Below are positions 7,714-15,506 of a stretch of 17,218 nucleotides of DNA, in pieces. The first letter of the stretch is position 1; every line of letters starts with the position of its first letter. The notes beneath the pieces were generated by a model. It was not told where the DNA came from, did not search any database, and was given only the letters and a program-made list of their open reading frames with translations. Source of the stretch: an uncultured Clostridia bacterium (GTDB lineage: Bacteria > Bacillota > Clostridia > TANB77 > CAG-508); NCBI GenBank assembly GCA_948919095.1, contig CAQYCU010000031.1, positions 1-17,218 on the forward strand. Reading direction: 5' to 3'. A program made the position numbers and the translations under genes.

Positions 7714-8812
7714 CGCTAAAATCATTATCAACTATTACATAATATTTGTATTCATTATGTTTTTCTTTAATTTTTTCTATAACACTTTTTCTAATTTTTT
7801 TTGGACTATCACTTTTAAAGTCTATTATTAAATCAAATGATACTGTTTTTTCTTCTTTATTAACATAAAATCCATGAAGCTGAGTTATTGCTGGATATTT
7901 ACTTATTATCTCCTCTAAGTCTTGCTGAATTTTGTTACATTCTTCATCTTCTCCATTCTTTGCATAAATTCCAATAGTCATTATTATTTTATATTCATCA
8001 TATATTTTATATCTTATATGTCTAGTTAGTTTATCAATTTCTTGCGCTGTCATTTTTTCATCAATTTGTACATGTGCTGACCCCATTGTGTTTGTAGGTC
8101 CGTAATTATGAAATGTTAAATCATATACTCCTTGAACTTTATCAAATGACTTTATCATCTCTTTTATTTGTTTTGAAAGTTCACAATCCACTCTAACTCC
8201 AATTAGACTATTCAATGTGTCTCTTAATATATCAAAACTTGCTTTTAAAATTATTACTGATATAAGTATTCCAACATAACCTTCTAATTGAAGTCCAAAT
8301 TGTAAGTTTATTATGGCTGTTACTAATGTTGAAAATGATAATATTGAGTCCATAAAGGCATCTGTTCCAGTTGCTTGCAAACTTTGTGAATTTATCTCTT
8401 TTCCAACTTTTTTGGCATATTTACTAAATATAAATTTTACAATTATTGCAACTACTATTATTACTAGTGAAATTATTGAATATTTTGTATCAAGAGGATG
8501 AATTATTTTTTCTATTGATTCTTTTACTGATGTTAGTCCTGCTAATAGTATAATTATTGCAATCACAACTGATGCAATATATTCAATTCTTCCATGTCCA
8601 AATGGATGCTCTTTATCAGCTCTTTTCCCTGCAAGTTTTGTTCCTACTATTGTTACAACTGCTGAAATTACATCAGTTAAGTTATTTACTGCGTCAAGTA
8701 TAATTGCTATTGAATTTACTGCAAATCCGACTCCTGCTTTAAGTATTACAAGAAATACATTCATTATTATTCCCAAAATGCTTACCTTTATTATCTCTTT
8801 TTCCCTATTCAT
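7709..8812 (-). CDS. Cation diffusion facilitator family transporter, probable Mn2+ exporter (MntE-like)
   Basis: A 367-residue CDF antiporter that would expel a divalent metal ion in exchange for protons. It has about six transmembrane helices in the first ~200 residues. The loop motif HPFGHGR (69-75) and the start of TM2 are typical of the family. A cytoplasmic ferredoxin-like domain (about 205-290) is followed by a further ~75-residue tail that may be a second such domain. The tetrahedral transport site reads N43-x3-D47 in TM2 (NNLTD) and D151-x3-D155 in TM5 (DAFMD). Zn/Fe-type members such as YiiP use D-x3-D with H-x3-D. An N-D-D-D set is what is described for Mn-exporting members such as streptococcal MntE, so Mn2+ is my inference. 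The start is supported by AGGAG nine bases upstream. It may be read from the promoter of the small upstream gene if the hairpin between them is leaky. Confidence 0.9.
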   Translation of the reverse strand: MNREKEIIKVSILGIIMNVFLVILKAGVGFAVNSIAIILDAVNNLTDVISAVVTIVGTKLAGKRADKEHPFGHGRIEYIASVVIAIIILLAGLTSVKESIEKIIHPLDTKYSIISLVIIVVAIIVKFIFSKYAKKVGKEINSQSLQATGTDAFMDSILSFSTLVTAIINLQFGLQLEGYVGILISVIILKASFDILRDTLNSLIGVRVDCELSKQIKEMIKSFDKVQGVYDLTFHNYGPTNTMGSAHVQIDEKMTAQEIDKLTRHIRYKIYDEYKIIMTIGIYAKNGEDEECNKIQQDLEEIISKYPAITQLHGFYVNKEEKTVSFDLIIDFKSDSPKKIRKSVIEKIKEKHNEYKYYVIVDNDFSE

Positions 8813-8878
8813 CTATATTTTCTCCTAGTGTTTTTACTTTATATATATTAATGATTTTTATTTTTTATACATATCATT

Positions 8879-8903
8879 GAGGCTACTGAAAATCAGTAGC
8901 CTC
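8879..8903. terminator. Perfect 10-bp stem-loop between the 49-residue gene and the CDF gene
   Basis: GAGGCTACTG (8879-8888) and CAGTAGCCTC (8894-8903) pair perfectly around a five-base loop. This is the strongest hairpin among the intergenic regions, 26 bases past the stop codon of the 49-residue gene on the minus strand. Flanks are AT-rich on both sides but lack a clean run of T on either strand. I take it as a probable, possibly partial, terminator for the small gene; a role in mRNA 3'-end protection is an alternative. Confidence 0.6.
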
Positions 8904-8929
8904 AAATATTATTATAATTTATTTTTGTA

Positions 8930-9079
8930 TTACCATTTACGTCCTTGGTCATCATATTGAACTCCTGTATAAGGGTCATATGCACCTTTGCTATTTTCTT
9001 TTAAATCGCCCTTTCTTATTGCTTCTTTGTAGTCTTCTTCTGAGTAGAAGTCTCCATTACTATTTGTTCTATAACTCAT
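8930..9079 (-). CDS. Small uncharacterised 49-residue hydrophilic protein
   Basis: A complete 49-codon frame begins MSYRTNSNGDFYSEED and ends YDDQGRKW. It has an excellent ribosome binding site (AAAGGAGA, six bases before the ATG), a near-consensus promoter about 85 bases upstream and a perfect stem-loop after the stop. That full set of expression signals makes it a real gene despite its size. The protein is hydrophilic and rich in Asp, Glu, Lys, Tyr and Gly, with no membrane segment, no signal peptide and no cysteine. The C-terminal half has a repeated Tyr-Asp character (AYDPYTGVQYDDQG). I do not recognise a family and assign no function. Its monocistronic look and strong promoter suggest abundant or independently controlled expression. 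Confidence 0.8.
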   Translation of the reverse strand: MSYRTNSNGDFYSEEDYKEAIRKGDLKENSKGAYDPYTGVQYDDQGRKW

Positions 9080-9162
9080 AATAATTCTCCTTTCATCACA
9101 ATCAAGTTTTTATAAGTCTTGTCTGTAAAATCTTAGATAAGTTTTTCTTACCTTCCTTGTTT

Positions 9163-9191
9163 ATTGTACACCAATTTATGTTAGTTGTCAA
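9163..9191 (-). promoter_or_regulatory. Near-consensus sigma-A promoter for the 49-residue gene
   Basis: On the minus strand TTGACA (9191-9186, perfect -35) is followed after exactly 17 bases by TACAAT (9168-9163, five of six for -10). Transcription would start near 9156, with a leader of about 77 bases. The -35 overlaps one arm of an inverted repeat (TACTTG/CAAGTA, 9189-9194 and 9211-9216) that could serve as an operator or be chance in AT-rich DNA. Confidence 0.75.
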
Positions 9192-9240
9192 GTAATTAAA
9201 ATAATCACCATACTTGGTTTATTTTATCTTATTTATTCTA

Positions 9241-10998
9241 TTATTCTTCGTCTTCTTCCTCAGTTACTGCAATATATACGTCTCTTAGCTGTTCTTCTGT
9301 AACTTTGCTTGGTGCGTTCATCATTACGTCTCTTGCTTTTTTATTTTTAGGGAATGCTATTACTTCTCTAATATTTTCAGTTCCAGCTATTAACATTACC
9401 ATTCTATCAAGTCCAGGTGCGCAACCAGCATGTGGTGGTGTTCCATATTGGAAAGCTGTATATAATGCGCCAAATCTATTTTTCACATCTTCTTCTGTAT
9501 AACCTGCTATTTCAAATGCTTTACACATTATCTCTGGGTCATGGTTTCTAACTGCTCCTGATGCAACTTCATATCCATTACATACTAAATCATATTGATA
9601 TGCTAATATATCAAGTGGGTCTTTTTCGTTAAGTGCTTCTAATCCTCCTTGTGGCATTGAAAATGGATTATGATTAAAGTCTATTTTTTCTTCTTCTTCA
9701 TTATATTCATACATAGGAAAATCTACTATCCAACAGAATTTGTATACATTTTTTTCTATTAAGTCTAAACGTTTTCCTAGTTCTATTCTAATAAGACCTG
9801 CTATTTTTTGTGCCATCTTAAATTCATCTGCTATAAAGAATATTGCGTCTCCAGCATTTGCTCCAATTTCAGTTTTTATTTTATCTGTTACAAACTTTGA
9901 AATTCCACCTGTTAAATTATTTTCTTCATCAATCTTTACCCAAGCTAGTCCTTTTGCTCCCGTTTCATTTTTAGCGAATTCTTCCATACTATCAAAGAAT
10001 TTTCTTCCTTGCTCTGCTCCTCCTTTTACTACTATTACTTTTATTGTCTTATCTTTAAATGCATTAAATTCAGTATTTGTAAATAGGTCTGTTGCATCTT
10101 TTATTACTAATGGATTTCGTAAGTCTGGCTTGTCAATTCCATACTTCTCCATCGCTTCATTGTATGGAATTCTTATAAATGGTCCTTCGTCCACCTTTGC
10201 TGTTGTGTGTTCTTTATATATTTTTGGTATAACTGTTTCTATTACTTCAAATACATCTTCTTGCGTTGCAAAGCTCATTTCCAAATCAAGTTGATAGAAT
10301 TCGCCTGGTGCTCTATCTGCACGTGGGTCTTCGTCTCTAAAGCAAGGTGCTATTTGATAATATCTATTAAATCCTGAACACATTAATAATTGTTTGAATT
10401 GTTGTGGTGCTTGTGGCAATGCATAAAATTTTCCTGCATGTAATCTACTTGGAACTAAATAGTCACGTGCTCCTTCTGGTGATGAGTTTGCAAGTATTGG
10501 TGTTTGAATTTCTGTAAATCCTAATGCATCCATCTCTCTTCTAACTGATTTCATTATTGCTGAACGTAATAATATTGTTTTGTGTAATTTTTCATTTCTT
10601 AAGTCTAAATATCTATATTGCAAGCGTAAATCTTCTCTTACATTTTCAATATCTATTTTTTCTGAATTTATTTCAAATGGTAGTTGATTTTTACATTTTC
10701 CAAGTACTTGAATTTTGCTTGCGTCTATCTCAATTTCTCCTGTTGGTATGTTTTTATTTTTGTTTGAGCGCTCAACAACTTTTCCTGTTACACTTATTAC
10801 TGTCTCAGGCGTTACTTTTTCCATTTCTTTTTTTACTTCATCATTTGATATAACTATTTGTGTTATGCCAAATTCATCACGTAAGTCTACAAATTGCATT
10901 GAGCCTAAGTTTCTAATTCTTTGTACCCAGCCTGCAAGTTGTACTTCTTCGTTTACATTTTTTATATTTAATTCATTACAATTATGGTCTCTATACAT
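9241..10998 (-). CDS. aspS: Aspartyl-tRNA synthetase
   Basis: A class II aminoacyl-tRNA synthetase that charges tRNA-Asp (or both tRNA-Asp and tRNA-Asn if non-discriminating). It has 585 residues, the bacterial length that includes the extra GAD insertion domain. The N-terminal OB-fold anticodon-binding domain is clear (LAGWVQRIRNLG, VDLRDEFGITQ). Class II motif 2 is FRDEDPRADR near residue 220, followed by GEFYQLDLEMSF. Motif 3 is GLDRMVM near residue 527 and ends with the family-typical REVIAFPKNK. The start MYRDHNCNEL matches the family N-terminus and has GGGGAAA about five bases upstream. The gene has its own promoter and a leader of only ~68 bases, too short for a T-box, so amino-acid-responsive T-box control is unlikely. 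The short acidic tail (TEEEDEE) is unremarkable. Confidence 0.97.
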   Translation of the reverse strand: MYRDHNCNELNIKNVNEEVQLAGWVQRIRNLGSMQFVDLRDEFGITQIVISNDEVKKEMEKVTPETVISVTGKVVERSNKNKNIPTGEIEIDASKIQVLGKCKNQLPFEINSEKIDIENVREDLRLQYRYLDLRNEKLHKTILLRSAIMKSVRREMDALGFTEIQTPILANSSPEGARDYLVPSRLHAGKFYALPQAPQQFKQLLMCSGFNRYYQIAPCFRDEDPRADRAPGEFYQLDLEMSFATQEDVFEVIETVIPKIYKEHTTAKVDEGPFIRIPYNEAMEKYGIDKPDLRNPLVIKDATDLFTNTEFNAFKDKTIKVIVVKGGAEQGRKFFDSMEEFAKNETGAKGLAWVKIDEENNLTGGISKFVTDKIKTEIGANAGDAIFFIADEFKMAQKIAGLIRIELGKRLDLIEKNVYKFCWIVDFPMYEYNEEEEKIDFNHNPFSMPQGGLEALNEKDPLDILAYQYDLVCNGYEVASGAVRNHDPEIMCKAFEIAGYTEEDVKNRFGALYTAFQYGTPPHAGCAPGLDRMVMLIAGTENIREVIAFPKNKKARDVMMNAPSKVTEEQLRDVYIAVTEEEDEE

Positions 10999-11016
10999 CT
11001 TTATTTCCCCTTATCT

Positions 11017-11034
11017 TGGCTTGAATTCTTGCCA
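11017..11034. repeat. Interrupted palindrome in the aspS leader
   Basis: TGGC-TT-GAATTC-TT-GCCA is an 18-base near-palindrome with symmetrical TT/TT mismatches, 18 bases upstream of the aspS start codon and just before its ribosome binding site. It could form a weak hairpin in the leader RNA or be a protein-binding site. No regulator is implied by anything else in the window. Confidence 0.3.
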
Positions 11035-11072
11035 TAAAGTTTACTTGTAGTATTTATATTAATTATGTTAAT

Positions 11073-11101
11073 ATTATAATAGCTTTTTGTGGTAATTTCA
11101 A
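11073..11101 (-). promoter_or_regulatory. Sigma-A-type promoter for aspS
   Basis: On the minus strand TTGAAA (11101-11096, five of six for -35) and TATAAT (11078-11073, perfect -10) are separated by exactly 17 bases. Transcription would begin near 11066. This places aspS in its own unit rather than only downstream of the methyltransferase gene. Confidence 0.75.
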
Positions 11102-11149
11102 GAGTTTTTTTTAAATAAATTGCACAGCTTTAAAAGACTTTTTTACAAA

Positions 11150-11908
11150 TTATTTTAAGTTTTGCCTTACATATTCATACATCATGATACTAGCTGCAAC
11201 TGATGCATTTAAGCTTTCTGCTTTTCCTAGCATTGGAATTTTTACTTTTTGATTTGAAACAGCATATACTTTATCACTAACTCCATTTGCCTCATTTCCA
11301 ATAACTACAACACTTTTATTATAATTAATGTCATATATACTTTTATTAGTTTGGAGTGAAGTAGTTATAATTTTAAATCCTTCTTTTTTTAGATTGTCTA
11401 GTTCTTGTGCTAAGTCTTCTGTTTCAATTACATTAACTCTAAAAATTGCTCCCATTGTTGAACGGATAACTTTTGGACTATATGTGTCAACTGTATCTTT
11501 CGAAACTATAATTTGCTTTAAGTTAGTTGCATCAGCTGTTCTTATTATAGTACCTAGATTTCCTGGGTCTTGTATTCCATCTAGTGCAAGAATAAATTCA
11601 GTTGAATAATCTATTTTTTTACTATCTTCATTCTTTTTAATAACAGCTAATATTCCTTGTGGTGAGACAACTTCTGTTAATGTATTGAAAATACTTTCTG
11701 TTACTTCTATCGTTTTTATTCCCTCTAAATTTACATTTGATATACCAAATTTTTCGCTATATACAACAAGTTCAATATTTGCATCATACTGAATTGCTTC
11801 TTGTATCATTTTTATTCCTTCAACAATATACTTTTCCTTTCTGTATTTCTTTTCTTTTAGCTTTTTTATTTCTTTTATTGTTTCATTGTCTTTACTTGTA
11901 ATTAGCAT
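11150..11908 (-). CDS. SpoU/TrmH-family RNA 2'-O-methyltransferase (RlmB/YsgA-like)
   Basis: A 252-residue SPOUT methyltransferase that would transfer a methyl group from SAM to a ribose 2'-OH in rRNA or tRNA. The N-terminal substrate-binding domain (about 1-95) contains the family pattern of basic residues followed by YIVEGIKMIQEA. The C-terminal knotted domain carries the three SpoU motifs: motif 1 DPGNLGTIIRTADA (N117, R123), motif 2 VVIGNEANGVS (N205, E206), and motif 3 IPMLGKAESLNASVAASI (S232, N234, S236). The exact target cannot be read from sequence; homologues are annotated as 23S rRNA or tRNA methylases. The start has AAGGGG about five bases upstream. It lies 75 bases after mfd on the same strand with no clear promoter between, so it is probably co-transcribed with mfd. 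Confidence 0.92.
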   Translation of the reverse strand: MLITSKDNETIKEIKKLKEKKYRKEKYIVEGIKMIQEAIQYDANIELVVYSEKFGISNVNLEGIKTIEVTESIFNTLTEVVSPQGILAVIKKNEDSKKIDYSTEFILALDGIQDPGNLGTIIRTADATNLKQIIVSKDTVDTYSPKVIRSTMGAIFRVNVIETEDLAQELDNLKKEGFKIITTSLQTNKSIYDINYNKSVVVIGNEANGVSDKVYAVSNQKVKIPMLGKAESLNASVAASIMMYEYVRQNLK

Positions 11909-11983
11909 AGTCTCCCCTTCTCAAAATCTATTTGCTTGCTTCCTAATTATCTACTTTTTCCTAAAATTACTTCTAAAAATTCA

Positions 11984-14900
11984 TTATATTCTCTCTAAAA
12001 ACTCATTTACAACAGTGATTGCATCTTTCTTTTCACTTATAGTTACCATAGGTTTTATAGTTTCTGAATATCTAATATTAGTCTTGTAAATCTCAATCCA
12101 ATCAGCAACTTTGTGTCTGTCAATCTCTGAAAAAGTAAATGCAATTCCGTTTGGTCTTTCTTGTATTTTTATAACATTTTTTTCTTTGCATAAGTTTTTA
12201 ATTCTAGCAATTTTAATTAAATTTTCGACTTCTGCTGGCATATTACCATATCTATCAATAATTTCATCAATAATATTTTGTATATCTTCTTCATTCCTAC
12301 AATCTGCAATATCTTGATAAATCTCAATTTTTTGACTTGCATCTTCTATATAACTTTCTGGAATAAATGACGATATGTTAATATCAATAGTAATTTCCTC
12401 TTCTTCTTTTATAATTTCTCCTTTAGTTTCATTGATAACTTCTTCAAGTAGTTTGTTGTACATATCATATCCAACTTGTTCTATATGACCACTTTGCACT
12501 TCTCCAAATATGCTTCCAGCTCCTCTTATCTGTAAATCTCTTGTTGCAATCTTAAACCCTGAACCAAACTCTGTGAATTCCTTAATTGCTTTTAATCTTT
12601 GCATTGCATCTTCGCCTATTATTTTATCTTTTCTATAAGTAATATATGCAAATGCTTGCTTGTTGCTTCTTCCAACTCTTCCACGTATCTGGTATAATTG
12701 TGCTAAACCAAATCTATCAGAATTTTCGACAATTATTGTATTTGCATTTGGAATATCTATTCCTGATTCTAATATTGTTGTACATACAAGTACATTTGTC
12801 TTTCCTTCGACAAATTCTTGCATAATGTCCTCAATTTCTTCACCGCCCATTTTACCATGTGCATAGGAAACTTTTGCCTCAGGTACAAGTTCCTGAATTC
12901 TTAACGCTTTATTTGCAATGTTTTGAACATTGTTATATATGTAAAATATTTGTCCCCCTCTTTCGATTTCCTTTATTATTGCTTCTTTGATTAGTTCTGT
13001 ATCATATTCAAGCACATAAGTTTGAATTGGCTTTCTGTCCTGTGGCGGGTCATATATTACTGACATATCACGTATTCCAACTATAGACATTTGTAAGGTT
13101 CTTGGAATTGGCGTTGCAGTCATTGTTAGAACATCAACACTTGCTTTATATTGTTTTATCTTTTCTTTGTCCTTTACTCCAAAACGATGCTCTTCATCTA
13201 TTATTAATAATCCTAAATTACTAAATTCGACATCTTTACTTAATATTCGATGAGTTCCAACAACAATATCAACTTTTCCTTGTTTTAACTTATTAACTGT
13301 TTCTGTCTGCTCTTTTTTAGTTCTAAATCTATTTAATAATTCAATTGTAATAGGGAAATCTTTCATTCTTTCTTTAAACTCTTGATATTGCTGGTTTGCA
13401 AGTACTGTTGTTGGTGCTAAATACGCAACTTGTTTTCCATCCATTACAGCTTTAAATGCTCCTCTTATAGCGACTTCTGTTTTTCCATATCCAACGTCCC
13501 CGCAAAGAAGTCTGTCCATTGGCTTTTCTTGTTCCATGTCTTTTTTAACTTCTGCAATACATCTAAGTTGGTCATCAGTTTCAGTATATGGAAAACTATC
13601 TTCAAATTGAATTTGCCATGGTGTGTCTTTTGAAAAAGCATATCCTTTTGAATTTTCTCTCTTAGCATATAATTCAATTAATTCCTTAGCTACTGTACGT
13701 AAATTTTTCTTAACTTTTGCTTTTGTCTCTTGCCATTCTTTACCACCAAGTTTATTAAGTTTTAGGTTACTTGCTTCTCCTATATATTTTCTAACATTGT
13801 CTAAGTTATTAGTTGGAACATATAAAATATCATCATTTCTATATTTTATTGCCATGTAGTCTTTTGTCAAATTATCTACAGTGATTGTTTTAACACCTAT
13901 AAAAATTCCTATTCCATGATTCCTATGTACTACCAAATCATTTACTTTAAGGTCAGCAAATACTATCTTTTCTCCTGATTTAAAAGTACTATTTGCTTTT
14001 GCTCTTAATTTTGATTTACTCTTAGAAAAAATTTCGTTGCTACTTAATACAATTAGTCCTGTTTCTTTATTTTCATATCCTGTTGAAAGTACGCCTGTTG
14101 AAATAACTATCTGAGATTCTTTTAAAATGATATTGTCTATATCATCAACTTTTATTGAGTTTTCGACAAGTTTCGATATTTTATCTCTGCTTTCTTTGTT
14201 TCCTGCTAAAATTATAACTTTCTTTTTGTTTTTTATTGCTTTGTTAGCTTCTTCTTCAATATTTTTTAAATCATTCTCTAAAATAGTAATTTCTCTTAAT
14301 TTAAAATTATTTTCTCTTGTATCTGCTTCTCTTAAATTTATCACATTTTTTAGGTCTGCTTTTAATTCAAACTCACATAAATTTTTAAGTATCTCTGGGA
14401 CAGCTCTTTCCTTTTCAATTAATTCTTTTATCAAATTTTTAGTGTCATTTCTTATTGAATCTATTCTTTGTTCTATCTTTTCTGGCTCGTCAAAAAATAT
14501 TTGAAAGTTTTTAGCATAATCTAATATACATTCTTGTTCTTCATAGAATTCATTAAAATATTTGTCGATTTTTGTTCTATAGTTTCCATTTTTAATCTCT
14601 TCTATATCTTTTAGAATATCTTCATCTATTATTCCATTTTGACTATATTTTTCTTCTATTTTTCGACAAACTTTATCAACTGAACAAGCTAATATCTTTT
14701 CAGTTGATGGTAGTATTTTTATTTTTTCTTGCATTTCAATAGACCTTTGAGAGTCTAATCTAAATTTTCTAATACTATCAACTTCATCTCCCCAAAGTTC
14801 TATTCTATATCCTTCTTTTTTATCTATTCCAATATCAATTATATTTCCTCTAACGCTAAATTCGCCTCTACTTTCAGTTAAGTCTTTACGGATATAACCT

Positions 14901-15364
14901 AGGGAAATAAGCTTTTGCTTAATTTCTGCAATGTCTATTGTATCTTCGTTTTTAATTTCAATAATATTTTCATACAAACTTTTTTTAGCTATAATCTTTT
15001 GCATTATAGCTTCAATAGTTGTTACATAAATTAGGCTTTTTTTGTTTGACATGTTATTTATAATGTTAATTCTTTCAAATTCTATTTCACTACTTTCAGC
15101 GTCAACATTATAAAGAGCTATTTCTCTTTTTGACAAATAACTAACATCTTCGATAAAATATGACAAATCTTTTATTAAATTTTTTGCTTGAATTTCATTA
15201 TATGTAATTAATAATATTGGTTTGTTTCCATCAGTTTTTATTGCTGATATTAATACTGATTTAAACACGCGAGCAAGACCTGATATTTCTATCGGGTCCT
15301 CTTTACTTTCTATAATCTTTTGGTAAATGCTTGTTGCTTTAATGTCTCTTAATATGTAGTTCAT
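11984..15364 (-). CDS. mfd: Transcription-repair coupling factor Mfd
   Basis: A 1126-residue ATP-dependent translocase that removes RNA polymerase stalled at DNA lesions and recruits UvrA for nucleotide excision repair. Its length is normal for Mfd. The order of domains is clear: a UvrB-like N-terminal module (about 1-330), a linker with a long charged helix, the RNA-polymerase-interacting domain starting near residue 475 (DLVVHRNHGIGIF), and RecG-like helicase lobes with Walker A GDVGYGKTE near 620. DEEH follows near 723, then TATPIPRTLQM, QIRGRVGRS late in lobe 2, and the C-terminal TRCF domain. In-frame stop codons just upstream rule out an earlier start. The best ribosome binding site (AAGGAG) is 15 bases from the ATG, unusually far, so translation initiation may be weak. 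It is divergent from ylbJ and has its own promoter. Confidence 0.97.
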   Translation of the reverse strand: MNYILRDIKATSIYQKIIESKEDPIEISGLARVFKSVLISAIKTDGNKPILLITYNEIQAKNLIKDLSYFIEDVSYLSKREIALYNVDAESSEIEFERINIINNMSNKKSLIYVTTIEAIMQKIIAKKSLYENIIEIKNEDTIDIAEIKQKLISLGYIRKDLTESRGEFSVRGNIIDIGIDKKEGYRIELWGDEVDSIRKFRLDSQRSIEMQEKIKILPSTEKILACSVDKVCRKIEEKYSQNGIIDEDILKDIEEIKNGNYRTKIDKYFNEFYEEQECILDYAKNFQIFFDEPEKIEQRIDSIRNDTKNLIKELIEKERAVPEILKNLCEFELKADLKNVINLREADTRENNFKLREITILENDLKNIEEEANKAIKNKKKVIILAGNKESRDKISKLVENSIKVDDIDNIILKESQIVISTGVLSTGYENKETGLIVLSSNEIFSKSKSKLRAKANSTFKSGEKIVFADLKVNDLVVHRNHGIGIFIGVKTITVDNLTKDYMAIKYRNDDILYVPTNNLDNVRKYIGEASNLKLNKLGGKEWQETKAKVKKNLRTVAKELIELYAKRENSKGYAFSKDTPWQIQFEDSFPYTETDDQLRCIAEVKKDMEQEKPMDRLLCGDVGYGKTEVAIRGAFKAVMDGKQVAYLAPTTVLANQQYQEFKERMKDFPITIELLNRFRTKKEQTETVNKLKQGKVDIVVGTHRILSKDVEFSNLGLLIIDEEHRFGVKDKEKIKQYKASVDVLTMTATPIPRTLQMSIVGIRDMSVIYDPPQDRKPIQTYVLEYDTELIKEAIIKEIERGGQIFYIYNNVQNIANKALRIQELVPEAKVSYAHGKMGGEEIEDIMQEFVEGKTNVLVCTTILESGIDIPNANTIIVENSDRFGLAQLYQIRGRVGRSNKQAFAYITYRKDKIIGEDAMQRLKAIKEFTEFGSGFKIATRDLQIRGAGSIFGEVQSGHIEQVGYDMYNKLLEEVINETKGEIIKEEEEITIDINISSFIPESYIEDASQKIEIYQDIADCRNEEDIQNIIDEIIDRYGNMPAEVENLIKIARIKNLCKEKNVIKIQERPNGIAFTFSEIDRHKVADWIEIYKTNIRYSETIKPMVTISEKKDAITVVNEFLERI

Positions 15365-15403
15365 TTTTTATATGTACTACTCCTTAATAAAATTAACAGT
15401 TTG

Positions 15404-15432
15404 ATTATAGCATATAATGTTTATTTTTTCCA
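15404..15432 (-). promoter_or_regulatory. Extended -10 promoter for mfd
   Basis: On the minus strand the sequence TGCTATAAT (15412-15404) is a perfect extended -10 element. A weaker -35, TGGAAA (15432-15427, four of six), lies 17 bases upstream of the hexamer. The predicted start near 15397 leaves a leader of about 32 bases. Confidence 0.65.
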
Positions 15433-15473
15433 GTGTTTTGCATTAATTTTTATAATTCATTTATTTAGGCTTG

Positions 15474-15501
15474 TAATATTTTTTTAGTACAGGCATACAA
15501 T
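15474..15501 (+). promoter_or_regulatory. Sigma-E-type (mother-cell) promoter for ylbJ
   Basis: The -10-like CATACAAT (15494-15501) and the -35-like TAATATT (15474-15480) both fit the consensus I recall for Bacillus sigma-E (KMATATT and CATACAHT). They are separated by 13 bases. The downstream gene is a known kind of sigma-E target. The -10 ends five bases before the ATG, so transcription would start at or next to the start codon. Confidence 0.5.
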
Positions 15502-15506
15502 TCACT

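Noticed and set aside
8813..8878. Possible manganese riboswitch ahead of the CDF gene
   Set aside because: Only 66 AT-rich bases separate the hairpin from the start codon, with none of the conserved elements of the yybP-ykoY class.
10999..11149. Possible T-box leader upstream of aspS
   Set aside because: The promoter leaves only about 68 bases of leader and no T-box motif or antiterminator is visible.
13465..13677. A 70-codon minus-strand frame inside mfd
   Set aside because: It overlaps the helicase core of mfd in another frame on the same strand and has no expression signals.
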